Positions 17,466 through 26,053 of a DNA stretch of 53,352 nt are shown here, in pieces. The DNA is taken from the NCBI GenBank assembly GCA_002365175.1, contig DEZK01000015.1, positions 1 through 53,352 on the forward strand. Direction: 5' to 3'. Numbering within the stretch: the stretch's first letter is position 1; every line of letters starts with the position of its first letter. The position numbers and the translations under genes are program-made. The notes below the pieces were generated by a model, which made no database searches, was not told where the DNA came from, and saw only the letters and a list, made by a program, of their open reading frames with translations. Source of the stretch: Raskinella chloraquaticus (SeqCode). Its GTDB lineage: Bacteria; Pseudomonadota; Alphaproteobacteria; Rhizobiales; UBA4765.

Positions 17466-18232
17466 GTGGCACCGGGATGGGCGCGATGGAGCACCTGCAT
17501 CTCGCCCAGAAGCCGCGACAGATGCTCGCCATGGCGTCCGTTCTTGCCACCATATTGTCCCCCGGCAAAGGACGGCACTATGAGCGTGGCCTCTTTCAGG
17601 ATCGGGGTGATGCTGTTCTCAAATGGGGCACGCAGCGCAAGCGGATCAGGCGCGATGCCCGCGTCAGCAAGGCGGCGCTCAACTGCACTCACGGTAAAAA
17701 ACTCCGCTACATAGATCGCCATCTCATCAAGCGCACGCTGGGTGCGGGTATGGCTTTCTGCGGTGCCATCACCAAGCCTGATCACCCATTCGCCGGCATG
17801 GCGCAGATGATAGGCCATCTCTTTCTCGGCCTTTGCGGCAATCGCTGCGAGCGTGCTGTCGCGCGAGGCCATGAGGGAGGCAAAACAGGGCTGCATGAAG
17901 CCTGCATAGAAAAGCTGGCGCACCATGGTCACGGCAAAATCGCCGCGCGGCTGTTCGCAGATCAGCAGATTGCGGTAATCATTATCGTCACGCAGATAGG
18001 CGAGCGCATCCTCGTCACGCCCCCTGCCCTCGACCTTGCCGGCATAATCAAGGCAGAGCCGCGCCTGCCCGATCAGGTCAAGCGCCATGTTCGACAGGGC
18101 GATGTCCTCTTCGAGCGTCGGTCCAAAGCCGCTCCATTCCGACAGGCGATGGCTGAGGACAAGCGCGCTGTCGCCCAACATCAGCGCGTAGGCAAAAAGA
18201 TCATCCTCTATCGCTGCCACCACGTCCATCAC
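17459..18232 (-). CDS. paaC: phenylacetyl-CoA epoxidase structural subunit PaaC
   Basis: PaaC is the non-catalytic ferritin-like partner that stabilises PaaA in the 1,2-epoxidase. The 257-residue protein is mostly helical and contains LMLGDSALVLSHRLSEWSG near residue 16 and LDLIGQARLCLDYAG near 50, both typical. It overlaps paaB by 4 bp upstream and paaD by 7 bp downstream. Length matches the family. Confidence 0.94.
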   Translation of the reverse strand: MMDVVAAIEDDLFAYALMLGDSALVLSHRLSEWSGFGPTLEEDIALSNMALDLIGQARLCLDYAGKVEGRGRDEDALAYLRDDNDYRNLLICEQPRGDFAVTMVRQLFYAGFMQPCFASLMASRDSTLAAIAAKAEKEMAYHLRHAGEWVIRLGDGTAESHTRTQRALDEMAIYVAEFFTVSAVERRLADAGIAPDPLALRAPFENSITPILKEATLIVPSFAGGQYGGKNGRHGEHLSRLLGEMQVLHRAHPGATW

Positions 18233-18516
18233 ATATGCCCCACATCGTCGGGGACGTCGTAGAATGTCGGGTGGCGATAGATTTTTGATGCTGTCGGTTC
18301 AAAGAGCATGTCCTTGTCGACCGGGTCGGAGGCAGCGATGAGGTCCGAGCGTACCACCCAGATCGAGACGCCTTCGGCGCGGCGCGTGTAGACGTCACGC
18401 GCCATGTGAAGCGCCATATCATCATCGCATGCGTGCAGACTGCCGACATGCTTGTGACTGAGCCCGGCCTTGGGGCGGATGAAGACCTCGTACAGCGGTG
18501 TTGTCGCCTCGCTCAT
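18229..18516 (-). CDS. paaB: phenylacetyl-CoA epoxidase subunit PaaB
   Basis: The 95-residue PaaB bridges PaaAC dimers in the epoxidase complex. The sequence YEVFIRPKAGLSHKHVGSLH near residue 9 and YTRRAEGVSIWVVRS near 46 are characteristic. The ATG at 18516 is chosen because it gives the family length and lies 7 bp after paaA; the longer open frame continues into paaA in the wrong frame. It overlaps the paaC start by 4 bp. Confidence 0.94.
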   Translation of the reverse strand: MSEATTPLYEVFIRPKAGLSHKHVGSLHACDDDMALHMARDVYTRRAEGVSIWVVRSDLIAASDPVDKDMLFEPTASKIYRHPTFYDVPDDVGHM

Positions 18517-18523
18517 GACTGCC

Positions 18524-19525
18524 TCACTCCGCCGCAATCGCTGCTGCCTGCCGGCGCGCGGCGCGCTTGGCGGCGAAGGCTCGCGCCGCATCACGTACCC
18601 AGATGCCCTCGTCTTCCGCCTGCCGGCGCACGCGCATGCGCTGGCGATTGCACGGTCCATCGCCGGCCAGAACGCGCCTGAATTCGCTCCAGTCGATTGC
18701 GCCCGTCTGCCAGTGACCGCTCTCTTCATTGAAGCGCAATTCGGGATCAGGGATATCGAGGCCGAGGAACCGCGCCTGCGGCACCATGGCGTCGATGAAT
18801 TTCTGCCGCAATTCGTCGTTGGAAAACCGTTTGATCTTCCAGCGCATCGAGGTGTCGGAATGTTGCGAGGCCTGATCGGGCGGGCCAAACATCATCAGAC
18901 ACGGCCACCACCAGCGATTGAGCGCGTCCTGCGCCATCGCCTTCTGCGCTACTGTTCCTTTGGCCAAGGTGTGCATGATCTCGAAGCCCTGGCGCTGATG
19001 GAAGCTCTCTTCCTTGCAGATGCGGATCATGGCGCGCGCATAGGGGCCGTAGGAACAGCGGCAGAGCGGGATCTGGTTCATGATCGCCGCGCCATCAACG
19101 AGCCAGCCGACCGCGCCCATATCAGCCCAGGTCAGTGTCGAATAATTGAAGATCGAGGAATATTTCGCCTTGCCAGACAGAAGCTGCTCGCTCAGTTCCT
19201 CGCGGCTGACACCGAGCGTTTCCGCGGCCGAGTAGAGATAGAGGCCATGCCCCGCCTCGTCCTGAATTTTCGACAGAAGGATCGACTTGCGACGTAGTGA
19301 GGGTGCACGCGTGACCCAGTTACCCTCGGGCTGCATGCCGATGATTTCGGAATGGGCATGCTGGGATATCTGACGGATAAGGGTGCGGCGATAAGCGTCC
19401 GGCATCCAGTCCTTGGGCTCGATCTTGTCCTCGGCCGTGCAACGCGCCTCGAAGCGCTCGAGCCGCACCGGATCTTCGGCGATGACGGGACTGCGATCTT
19501 TCTGGTCGAGCGCCTGCGCGTACAT
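18524..19525 (-). CDS. paaA: phenylacetyl-CoA 1,2-epoxidase catalytic subunit
   Basis: PaaA holds the di-iron centre that adds oxygen across the aromatic ring of phenylacetyl-CoA. The 333-residue protein has SQHAHSEIIGMQPEGNWVTR near residue 54, ILLSKIQDEAGHGLYLY near 82 (D/E-x-x-H iron ligands) and RICKEESFHQRQGFEIM near 168 (second E-x-x-H). It is the first gene of paaABCDE. A readable promoter lies 26-53 bp upstream of its ATG, in a short AT-rich gap shared with the paaX-like gene. Confidence 0.95.
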   Translation of the reverse strand: MYAQALDQKDRSPVIAEDPVRLERFEARCTAEDKIEPKDWMPDAYRRTLIRQISQHAHSEIIGMQPEGNWVTRAPSLRRKSILLSKIQDEAGHGLYLYSAAETLGVSREELSEQLLSGKAKYSSIFNYSTLTWADMGAVGWLVDGAAIMNQIPLCRCSYGPYARAMIRICKEESFHQRQGFEIMHTLAKGTVAQKAMAQDALNRWWWPCLMMFGPPDQASQHSDTSMRWKIKRFSNDELRQKFIDAMVPQARFLGLDIPDPELRFNEESGHWQTGAIDWSEFRRVLAGDGPCNRQRMRVRRQAEDEGIWVRDAARAFAAKRAARRQAAAIAAE

Positions 19526-19550
19526 GAGCCCATCTCCTCTGCTTCAGATA

Positions 19551-19592
19551 ATTATGTTACAATATTTCGTTTAGTCAATATTTTTTGTTACA
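19551..19592 (-). promoter_or_regulatory. paaA promoter with two direct TGTTACA words (candidate operator)
   Basis: On the minus strand, TTGACT (19578-19573) and CATAAT (19556-19551) form a -35/-10 pair with a 16-bp spacer upstream of paaA. TGTTACA occurs on the plus strand at 19555-19561 and again at 19586-19592, 31 bp apart. These copies flank the -35 element, and AATATTT follows or overlaps nearby. The arrangement suits repression by PaaX or PaaR, but neither protein's site was independently recognised here. Confidence 0.55.
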
Positions 19593-19624
19593 TATTTAAA
19601 CGAGAACGCGTTTCATTTTGTCGT

Positions 19625-20446
19625 TCACGATGTCGGGGTATGAAAGCCATGCCGGGAAAACCAGACGTCCGATGATCGCGCCGTGCGCTTGATCTGACGC
19701 ATGAAAACTGCGCGTGCCGCGTGCCCCTGCCAGTCAGCCGGCAGCATCGCGGCCGGCAGGAGCGGATCGCGCAGCACCAGACGGCGGAACATATGTGTCA
19801 CGACGATGCGCAGGATGACCGCTTCCTCGGGCTCCAATGCGCCCGTTACCGGGTCGAAAGCCGTGACAAACCGGCTATAGGCATGGTTGAGATCATCAAG
19901 ATGCCAGAGCTTGTTCACCGCTGATCGCAGCGCAGGTGTTGATGTTGCAACTGCAAAAATCACCTCGTTTGTCAGCGGCATATCGGGCACCCGTTCATGT
20001 CGCGACGCCATCGCCAGCGTTGACGACAGAAAGCGGAAGCCGTCAGCCTCGAGCGCTAGACGCGCGGCCTTGCGGTCAGCGCACAGATCAAGGGCTGCAA
20101 GGATCATATCGCCTGCGGGCTGGTGCGTGTCGGCACCGTAGATGACGGCAGCGGCGCGCGCGAAATCGGCGGCACTTGCCGTGCTCAATCGGTAATCGGT
20201 GCGGCGTCCATCCTTGCCACGCTGCAGGGTGCCGTTTGCCACCAGCCGCGACAGGTTGGTGCGCGCATGTCCGGCATCGATGCCCAGAAGGGCCAGCAGC
20301 GCCATTAGATCGCTGGTCCAGACGGGGGCGGGATGATGATCACGCCCGCGATCCATCACCACATCACCAAAGATCGTGACGATCAGCGACCACACGCGCA
20401 GCGGCGCCTGGGAATGAAGGATCGTCAGTGGGTTGGGTCCGGGCAT
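19625..20446 (-). CDS. PaaX-family transcriptional regulator
   Basis: The 273-residue protein resembles PaaX-like regulators. An N-terminal winged-helix region covers SLIVTIFGDVVMDRG and LMALLALLGIDAGHARTNLS and the loop GRRTDYRLS. A C-terminal part follows with LRDPLLPAAMLPADWQG near residue 235, a typical PaaX C-terminal segment. PaaX represses phenylacetate genes and responds to phenylacetyl-CoA. It lies upstream of paaA in the same direction, 99 bp away. The ATG at 20446 is chosen because the domain begins soon after; the frame stays open for 49 more codons without homology. Regulation of the window by both PaaX-like and TetR proteins is an inference. Confidence 0.75.
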   Translation of the reverse strand: MPGPNPLTILHSQAPLRVWSLIVTIFGDVVMDRGRDHHPAPVWTSDLMALLALLGIDAGHARTNLSRLVANGTLQRGKDGRRTDYRLSTASAADFARAAAVIYGADTHQPAGDMILAALDLCADRKAARLALEADGFRFLSSTLAMASRHERVPDMPLTNEVIFAVATSTPALRSAVNKLWHLDDLNHAYSRFVTAFDPVTGALEPEEAVILRIVVTHMFRRLVLRDPLLPAAMLPADWQGHAARAVFMRQIKRTARSSDVWFSRHGFHTPTS

Positions 20447-20679
20447 CCCGCTTATGACCACAGGTTTTTGCAATTGGTCAATCGAAGCCGGGCTGGCGCG
20501 GCTTCGGCTGCGGACGTTTCTGGTCCGCAACATGCTCTGGCCTCGTCTCGCGATGAATGGCGGGGACTGGCGCAGGATGGCATTCTGCGGCAATCGCGTT
20601 TAGATGGCCAAGGTAACATCGAAACTTCGATTGCGCTCCACACTTTGGTGAGCGAGGTGTCCAATAGGTTGTGCCCTTC

Positions 20680-21741
20680 ATGCCGATTTACGAGTTTGCA
20701 CCGGATCGTATCCAGCCTCTGACCAAGACCACATTCGGCGCGATGCAATTGCACGAGCGGCGCGATTTGCAGCGGCTGTTGCGCGAGAACGTTGCCGTTA
20801 TAGCCCCCAACACACTGGTGATCGCGGAGGAATACGGTGAATGGGACGACTCCCGTCGCCGCATCGATCTTCTCGGGATCGATCATGATGCCAATCTTGT
20901 CGTGATCGAATTGAAGCGAGAAGATGGTGGCCATATGGAACTGCAGGCCATCCGGTATGCGGCGATGGTCTCCACTATGACCTTCGATCAAGCGGTGGAT
21001 GGGTTTGACCGCTACCTGCGCCAGATCGGCCGCGACGACACAGACGCTCGGACTGAGCTTCTGGCATTCCTCGGATGGGACGAGCCCGACCATGATCAGT
21101 TCGCTCAGGACGTCAAGATCGTCCTCGCCGCTGAGACGTTCCCGCCGGAACTGACCACCGCTGTCCTGTGGCTCAACAAGCGTGATCTGGATATCCGCTG
21201 CGTGCGGCTTCAGCCATACAACCTGTCAGGGCGTGTTCTGGTTGATGTGACCCAGATAATTCCACCGCCAGAGGCTGCCGAATACCAGGTCCGTGTTCGC
21301 GAGAAAGAGCGCAAGGAGCGGGCAGAGCGGACCAGTGGTGCGGACCATACAAAATATGATTTGGTCCTTGGCGACGCAAACTATCCGCGAGAATCCAAGG
21401 GCCGAGCGATCCTGCGGACATTCCGCCACCTGGTGGAAGGCGGCATCGACCCGCAGACTATAGCCCAGCATTGCGGACCGCGCGCCAAGCGTGCCCTTAT
21501 CTCTGTTGAGGGCGAGGTTGACCATGATGACTTTGTTCGCTTGGCCACAGCGGCTCGCGAGGCAAATGGAAAACGGTTCGATCCAATACGCTTCTTCTGC
21601 CGAGACGATGAATTGCTGCGTGTTGGTGGGCGCACCTATGCCTTTTCCAGCCAGTGGGGCGGTACGGACTGGCTGGAGGCGATGAACAATCTGCGTGATG
21701 CGTTCCAAGATCGAAGGATCACTTTCACGCCTGCGAACTGA
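20680..21741 (+). CDS. PD-(D/E)XK nuclease-like protein of unknown role
   Basis: I do not recognise the family with certainty. The N-terminal third has the core of the PD-(D/E)XK nuclease fold. An acidic helix (LHERRDLQRLLREN) is followed by RRIDLLGID near residue 66 and LVVIELKRED near 79, supplying the D and E-x-K residues, then the helix ELQAIRYAAMVSTMTF, as in NucS/DUF91-like endonucleases. The middle is charged (KERKERAERTSGA). The C-terminal half (SKGRAILRTFRHLVEGGIDP, then a segment ending DWLEAMNNLRDAF) may bind DNA or a partner. It stands alone between the paa cluster and eutBC, with no methylase or other defence gene beside it. An in-frame GTG three codons upstream is possible. Confidence 0.6.
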   Translation: MPIYEFAPDRIQPLTKTTFGAMQLHERRDLQRLLRENVAVIAPNTLVIAEEYGEWDDSRRRIDLLGIDHDANLVVIELKREDGGHMELQAIRYAAMVSTMTFDQAVDGFDRYLRQIGRDDTDARTELLAFLGWDEPDHDQFAQDVKIVLAAETFPPELTTAVLWLNKRDLDIRCVRLQPYNLSGRVLVDVTQIIPPPEAAEYQVRVREKERKERAERTSGADHTKYDLVLGDANYPRESKGRAILRTFRHLVEGGIDPQTIAQHCGPRAKRALISVEGEVDHDDFVRLATAAREANGKRFDPIRFFCRDDELLRVGGRTYAFSSQWGGTDWLEAMNNLRDAFQDRRITFTPAN

Positions 21742-22018
21742 CTGCGAACAACGACGACGCCACCGTTAATGCCGCATCCAGCCGCACGCACAATGTCACA
21801 ACACCGTTGCCCGCCGCCTCGATCGCGGTTCCGACCGGGAAGCGGCCGACGGCCGGCACATTGATCCGCCTGGCTTTGAACAGGCGCGCCAATGAGCAAG
21901 ATGGTAGAGCCCGTTTGCGCTGCCCGGCAAACGTGATCATGGTGTTGTCATTCGCGCAGTTCCAAGCCTTTCTGCGGTAATGAACGACGGGTAGGGTCGG
22001 CAGGCTGGAGGAATTCGA
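21742..22018. other. intergenic stretch before eutB
   Basis: The 277 bp hold no convincing gene. A 71-codon open frame on the minus strand (21725-21940) has a protein-like segment (INVPAVGRFPVGTAIEAAGN), but it has no recognised family and overlaps the end of the nuclease gene. A GGAGG at about 22006-22010 serves the eutB start. Confidence 0.4.
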
Positions 22019-23407
22019 TTGGCATATCGCGCGCGCATTGGCAGCGAAACCTATGTCTTCGCTGATCTGAAATCGCTGATGGCCCGGGCAACGCCGCTGC
22101 GCTCAGGCGATGCGCTGGCCGGCATCGCCGCCGGCAGCCTGGAAGAGATGATGGCAGCGCGCCTGGCGCTTGCTGATCTGCCTTTGTCGACGTTTCTGAG
22201 CGAGGCCGTCATTCCCTATGAGCATGACGATGTCACAAGGCTCATCATCGACGCGCATGACAAGGATGCGTTCGCGCCAGTGGCAAGCCTGACGGTTGGC
22301 GGCTTTCGCGACTTTCTGTGTTCGAACCGGGCAACAACCGAGAGCCTTGCCCGGCTCTCCCCCGGCATCACGCCCGAGATGGCGGCCGCCGTCTCCAAAC
22401 TGATGCGCAACCAGGACCTCATTCTGGTCGCCAGCAAATGCCGGAGCGTGACCCGTTTTCGCACGACGATCGGCCAGCCGGGCACGCTCGCGGTACGCCT
22501 TCAGCCAAACCATCCGACCGACGATCCGGCCGGTATCATGGCCTCCATCATCGACGGGCTCGGCTATGGCTGCGGCGATGCGGTCATCGGTATCAATCCG
22601 GCCTCCGACAGCCTGACGACGATCAGCGATCTGCTGCATCTTCTGGATGGTGTGATCACACGTTTTTCCATTCCAACCCAGGGCTGTGTCCTGACGCATG
22701 TGACGAGCACGATCCGGCTCATCGAACAGGGCGCCCCCGTCGACCTTGTCTTCCAGTCAATCGCCGGCACGCAGGCCGCCAACGCCTCGTTCGGCGTTAC
22801 GCTTGGCCTGTTGCGCGAAGGGCTTGACGCGGGACGATCCCTCAAGCGGGGTACGGTCGGCGATCACGTCATGTATTTCGAGACCGGACAGGGATCGGCT
22901 CTCTCGGCCAATGCCCATCACGGCGTTGACCAGCAAACACTTGAAGCGCGCGCCTATGCCGTTGCCAGAGCCTATCAGCCGTTTCTCGTCAATACCGTCG
23001 TCGGCTTCATCGGGCCGGAATATCTCTATGACGGCAAGCAGATCATCCGCGCCGGGCTGGAGGACCATTTCTGCGGCAAGCTGATGGGCCTGCCGATGGG
23101 ATGCGACATCTGCTACACCAATCACGCTGAGGCGGATTCAGATGATATGGATACGCTGCTGACGTTGCTTGGCGCAGCCGGCGTCAATTTTATCATGGGC
23201 GTACCGGGCGCTGATGACATCATGCTGAATTACCAGTCGACGTCGTTTCACGACCAGCTCTATATCCGGGCGCTGCTGGGCTTGAGGCGGGCGCCGGAGT
23301 TCGAGGCCTGGCTACAACGGCTCGATATCGTCGATGCGACGGGCGCCCTGCGCGCGGGCGGCACGTCGCCCCCCTTGTTGCAGGCAATGGGCGATTACCT
23401 GCCATGA
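22019..23407 (+). CDS. eutB: ethanolamine ammonia-lyase large subunit
   Basis: EutB is the adenosylcobalamin-dependent catalytic subunit that converts ethanolamine to acetaldehyde and ammonia. The 462-residue protein has FADLKSLMARATPLRSGD near residue 14, the TIM-barrel segments LNHPTDDP-like NHPTDDPAGIM near 166, GCGDAVIGINPASDS near 188 and MGLPMGCDICYTNHAEADSD near 359. The start is TTG at 22019, 8 bp after a strong GGAGG. It overlaps eutC by 4 bp (ATGA). No eutA reactivase, acetaldehyde dehydrogenase or microcompartment shell gene is present, so this is the simple non-compartment form. Confidence 0.95.
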   Translation: MAYRARIGSETYVFADLKSLMARATPLRSGDALAGIAAGSLEEMMAARLALADLPLSTFLSEAVIPYEHDDVTRLIIDAHDKDAFAPVASLTVGGFRDFLCSNRATTESLARLSPGITPEMAAAVSKLMRNQDLILVASKCRSVTRFRTTIGQPGTLAVRLQPNHPTDDPAGIMASIIDGLGYGCGDAVIGINPASDSLTTISDLLHLLDGVITRFSIPTQGCVLTHVTSTIRLIEQGAPVDLVFQSIAGTQAANASFGVTLGLLREGLDAGRSLKRGTVGDHVMYFETGQGSALSANAHHGVDQQTLEARAYAVARAYQPFLVNTVVGFIGPEYLYDGKQIIRAGLEDHFCGKLMGLPMGCDICYTNHAEADSDDMDTLLTLLGAAGVNFIMGVPGADDIMLNYQSTSFHDQLYIRALLGLRRAPEFEAWLQRLDIVDATGALRAGGTSPPLLQAMGDYLP

Positions 23408-24195
23408 ATGACAACCCCGAGGATCGCACGCCGCTCACCAATTGGTCGCGTTTGCGCGCGTTGACGCCAGCGCGCATCGGACTGGGTCATCGCGGCGCAT
23501 CAATGCCTGTTGACGAGGTGCTGCGGTTTGGACTTGCCCACGCAAAGGCACGTGATGCGGTGCATGAGCCGTTTCGTGCAGGCGAGATCGCCGCGGCGCT
23601 GGCGGCTCCGGGGCGTCAGGTGATCGAGGTCGCGAGCGCGGCGGGTGATCGTGCCACCTATCTGCGCCGGCCCGATCTCGGGCGGATGTTGTCGCAGAAA
23701 AGCCGCGCAATGCTTGCCTCCCACAGCCGCAGAAGCGACCTTGCGCTCGTGGTGGCCGACGGGCTGTCAGCAACCGCCATCCACAACAATGCCCTGCCGC
23801 TCGTCACCGCTGTGCTGGCGCACATCGAGGGTCGCGCCATCAGCTGCGCGCCGATTGTGGTCGCCTCGCAAGCCCGCGTGGCTCTTGGTGACGAGATAGG
23901 CCACCTGCTTGGCGCGCGCATGGTGCTGATGCTGATCGGCGAGCGGCCAGGCCTGTCATCGCCTGATTCGCTTGGTGCGTATCTGACCTTTGCCCCGCGC
24001 CCCGGCGTGAGCGATGCTGCCCGCAACTGCCTGTCCAATATTCGTCCCGCTGGCCTCAGCTTCGAGGTCGCAGCTGCGAAGCTTGACTGGCTGATTGATG
24101 AGGCGTTCCGCCGTTCACTGACAGGCATAGACCTCAAAGACGACAGCGACGCTTTGCTCCTGACAAAAGGCGCGGCCAGATTGCCTAATCCGTAG
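23404..24195 (+). CDS. eutC: ethanolamine ammonia-lyase small subunit
   Basis: EutC pairs with EutB and helps bind the cobalamin cofactor. The 263-residue protein begins with a short variable tail, then LTPARIGLGHRGASMPVDEV near residue 20, LVVADGLSATAIHNNALPL near 117 and GDEIGHLLGARMVLMLIGER near 161, all typical. Its ATG overlaps the eutB stop. About 250 bp without a recognised site separate it from the next co-oriented transporter operon, so it may or may not be co-transcribed. Confidence 0.94.
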   Translation: MNDNPEDRTPLTNWSRLRALTPARIGLGHRGASMPVDEVLRFGLAHAKARDAVHEPFRAGEIAAALAAPGRQVIEVASAAGDRATYLRRPDLGRMLSQKSRAMLASHSRRSDLALVVADGLSATAIHNNALPLVTAVLAHIEGRAISCAPIVVASQARVALGDEIGHLLGARMVLMLIGERPGLSSPDSLGAYLTFAPRPGVSDAARNCLSNIRPAGLSFEVAAAKLDWLIDEAFRRSLTGIDLKDDSDALLLTKGAARLPNP

Positions 24196-24446
24196 GCACT
24201 CAGACAAATGTTGGGCAGAGGTGACGACGACTGATCATAAATCAGAGCCGTTTACCCGTCGCGGCCGCTGTTAAGCGTCCCGACTATTCGCCGATTCATC
24301 GCAAAGCCTGCCTGCGAGGTCTTGGCACAAGCCTTGCTCAGCTCCTTTCAGTACGACGCAGAATTCTCACCGTCATGAGATGCCGTGGTCGGATTGACCG
24401 CCGGCGTTGCGGTTCCACCTGTCGCGAATGACCAAGGAAGGACATA

Positions 24447-26045
24447 TTGTCGATGATCACCCGCCGCACTGCGCTTGCCGCTGGCCTCGCCGCTCCGTTC
24501 ATTGCCCGATCGACGGCAAATGCCCAGTCCGTGGGCCGCAATGAGACGCTCCTGCTGGTGCAGGAATATGGACCCAACAGCCTCGACATGCAGGGCATCG
24601 GCTCATCCCAGCCGGTCAATGGCGTCGCGCTTAATTGCTATGATCGCCTGCTGCGCTTCAAGCCCGTGCCCATCCCGAGCGGTGGCGGCAACACGATCGC
24701 GATGACGGAAATCGAGGGTGAGCTGGCGGAAAGCTGGCAGGTTGCCTCCGATGGCATGAGCTGCACGTTCAAACTGCGCAACGCCACTTTCCATTCCGGC
24801 AGGCCGGTGACTGCCAGGGACGTCAAATGGTCGCTCGATCGCGCCGTGTCGATTGGCGGGTTTGCAACGACACAGATGAACGCCGGGTCGCTGGAGAAGG
24901 CCGAACAATTTGTTGCCCTTGACGACAAGACGTTCCGCGTGGATTTCATCCGCAAGGACAAGCTGACGATGCCAAATTTGGCGGTCACCATTCCGTTCGT
25001 TTTTGATTCAGAGCTTGCCATTGCCAACAGCGGTGGCGATCCCTGGGCCAAGGAATGGCTGAAGAACAACGTCGCCGGCTCCGGCGCATTCAAGGTCGAG
25101 AGCTGGAAGCCCGGCGTCGAGACGATCTACACGCGCCATGACGCCTGGACGTCTGGCAAGCTGCCAACGCTGCGTCGCGTCATAGCCCGCGACATCGCCT
25201 CACCCTCGACACGTCGGGCGCTCATCGAGCGGGGCGATGCGGATATTTCGTACGGGTTGCCACCGAAGGATTTCAAGGACCTGCTGGATGCCGGCAAGAT
25301 CAATGTCGTGGGTGTGCCGATCCCCAATGGCGTGTGGGGTCTTTATCTGAATACCGCCACCGGCCCCTTCACCGACGTCCGGCTGCGGCAGGCGGCAGCC
25401 TGGGCCATGCCTTATGAGAAAATGCTGCAGGCGTCGCTGTTCGGGCGCGGCATCGACATGTCCGGCGGACCGGCAACCCCCAAGGTGGCGTGGCCGCAAC
25501 CCTACCCTTACAAGACCGATGTGGCGAAAGCCAAGGCACTCGTCGACGCGGCAGCGCCCGGCGGGCTTTCAACCACACTTCTCTTCGATGCCGGCAACGC
25601 AACCGTCGCCGAGCCGATGGCCGTCCTCATCAAAGAGGCCATGGCGGGCATCGGTATCAACATCGAAATCTCGAAAGTGCCGGGCGCCAATTTCCGCGGC
25701 GAAATCAGCAAGAAAACCAACCCGATGGTGCTGAACCGCTTTGCCGGCTGGCTTGATTACCCCGATTATTACCTGTTCTGGACGATGCACGGCAACAATT
25801 CCATTTTCAACATTGCATCCTATCAGAACCCGGCGCTCGACAAGCTCGTTGATGAAGCGCGCTTCACCAGCGACAAGGCAGTTTATGAGCGAAGCGTTGT
25901 CGACTTCGTGTCGCTGGTGTCGCGTGAAGTACCGATGATTCCGCTCGCCCAGCCGACGCATGATGTGGCGATGCAAAAGAACATTGGCGGCTATCAGTTC
26001 CAACCCTGCCGCGAGCCGGATTTCCGCTATCTGACGAAAGCATAG
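24447..26045 (+). CDS. dipeptide/nickel-type ABC importer, substrate-binding protein
   Basis: The 532-residue protein belongs to the family 5 (DppA/OppA/NikA) extracellular binding proteins. It starts with a twin-arginine style signal (MITRRTALAAGLAAPFIARS, ending NAQ) and has the domain segments LAESWQVASDGMSCTFKLR near residue 95 and TGPFTDVRLRQAAAWAMPYE near 302. AAGGAAGG lies 5 bp before a TTG at 24447 and 11 bp before an ATG at 24453; either may be used. It heads a binding protein-permease-permease-ATPase operon that runs into atzGEH-like genes, so the cargo may be a ureido or amide compound. That part is inference. Confidence 0.87.
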   Translation: MSMITRRTALAAGLAAPFIARSTANAQSVGRNETLLLVQEYGPNSLDMQGIGSSQPVNGVALNCYDRLLRFKPVPIPSGGGNTIAMTEIEGELAESWQVASDGMSCTFKLRNATFHSGRPVTARDVKWSLDRAVSIGGFATTQMNAGSLEKAEQFVALDDKTFRVDFIRKDKLTMPNLAVTIPFVFDSELAIANSGGDPWAKEWLKNNVAGSGAFKVESWKPGVETIYTRHDAWTSGKLPTLRRVIARDIASPSTRRALIERGDADISYGLPPKDFKDLLDAGKINVVGVPIPNGVWGLYLNTATGPFTDVRLRQAAAWAMPYEKMLQASLFGRGIDMSGGPATPKVAWPQPYPYKTDVAKAKALVDAAAPGGLSTTLLFDAGNATVAEPMAVLIKEAMAGIGINIEISKVPGANFRGEISKKTNPMVLNRFAGWLDYPDYYLFWTMHGNNSIFNIASYQNPALDKLVDEARFTSDKAVYERSVVDFVSLVSREVPMIPLAQPTHDVAMQKNIGGYQFQPCREPDFRYLTKA

Positions 26046-26053
26046 TTGCTCTC

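Noticed and set aside
20447..20593. Longer N terminus for the PaaX-like regulator
   Set aside because: The added residues are rich in Arg and Ser and unlike the family; the domain starts right after the ATG at 20446.
21725..21940. A 71-codon minus-strand open frame before eutB
   Set aside because: Has a protein-like stretch but overlaps the end of the nuclease gene and matches no family I know; not supported as a gene.
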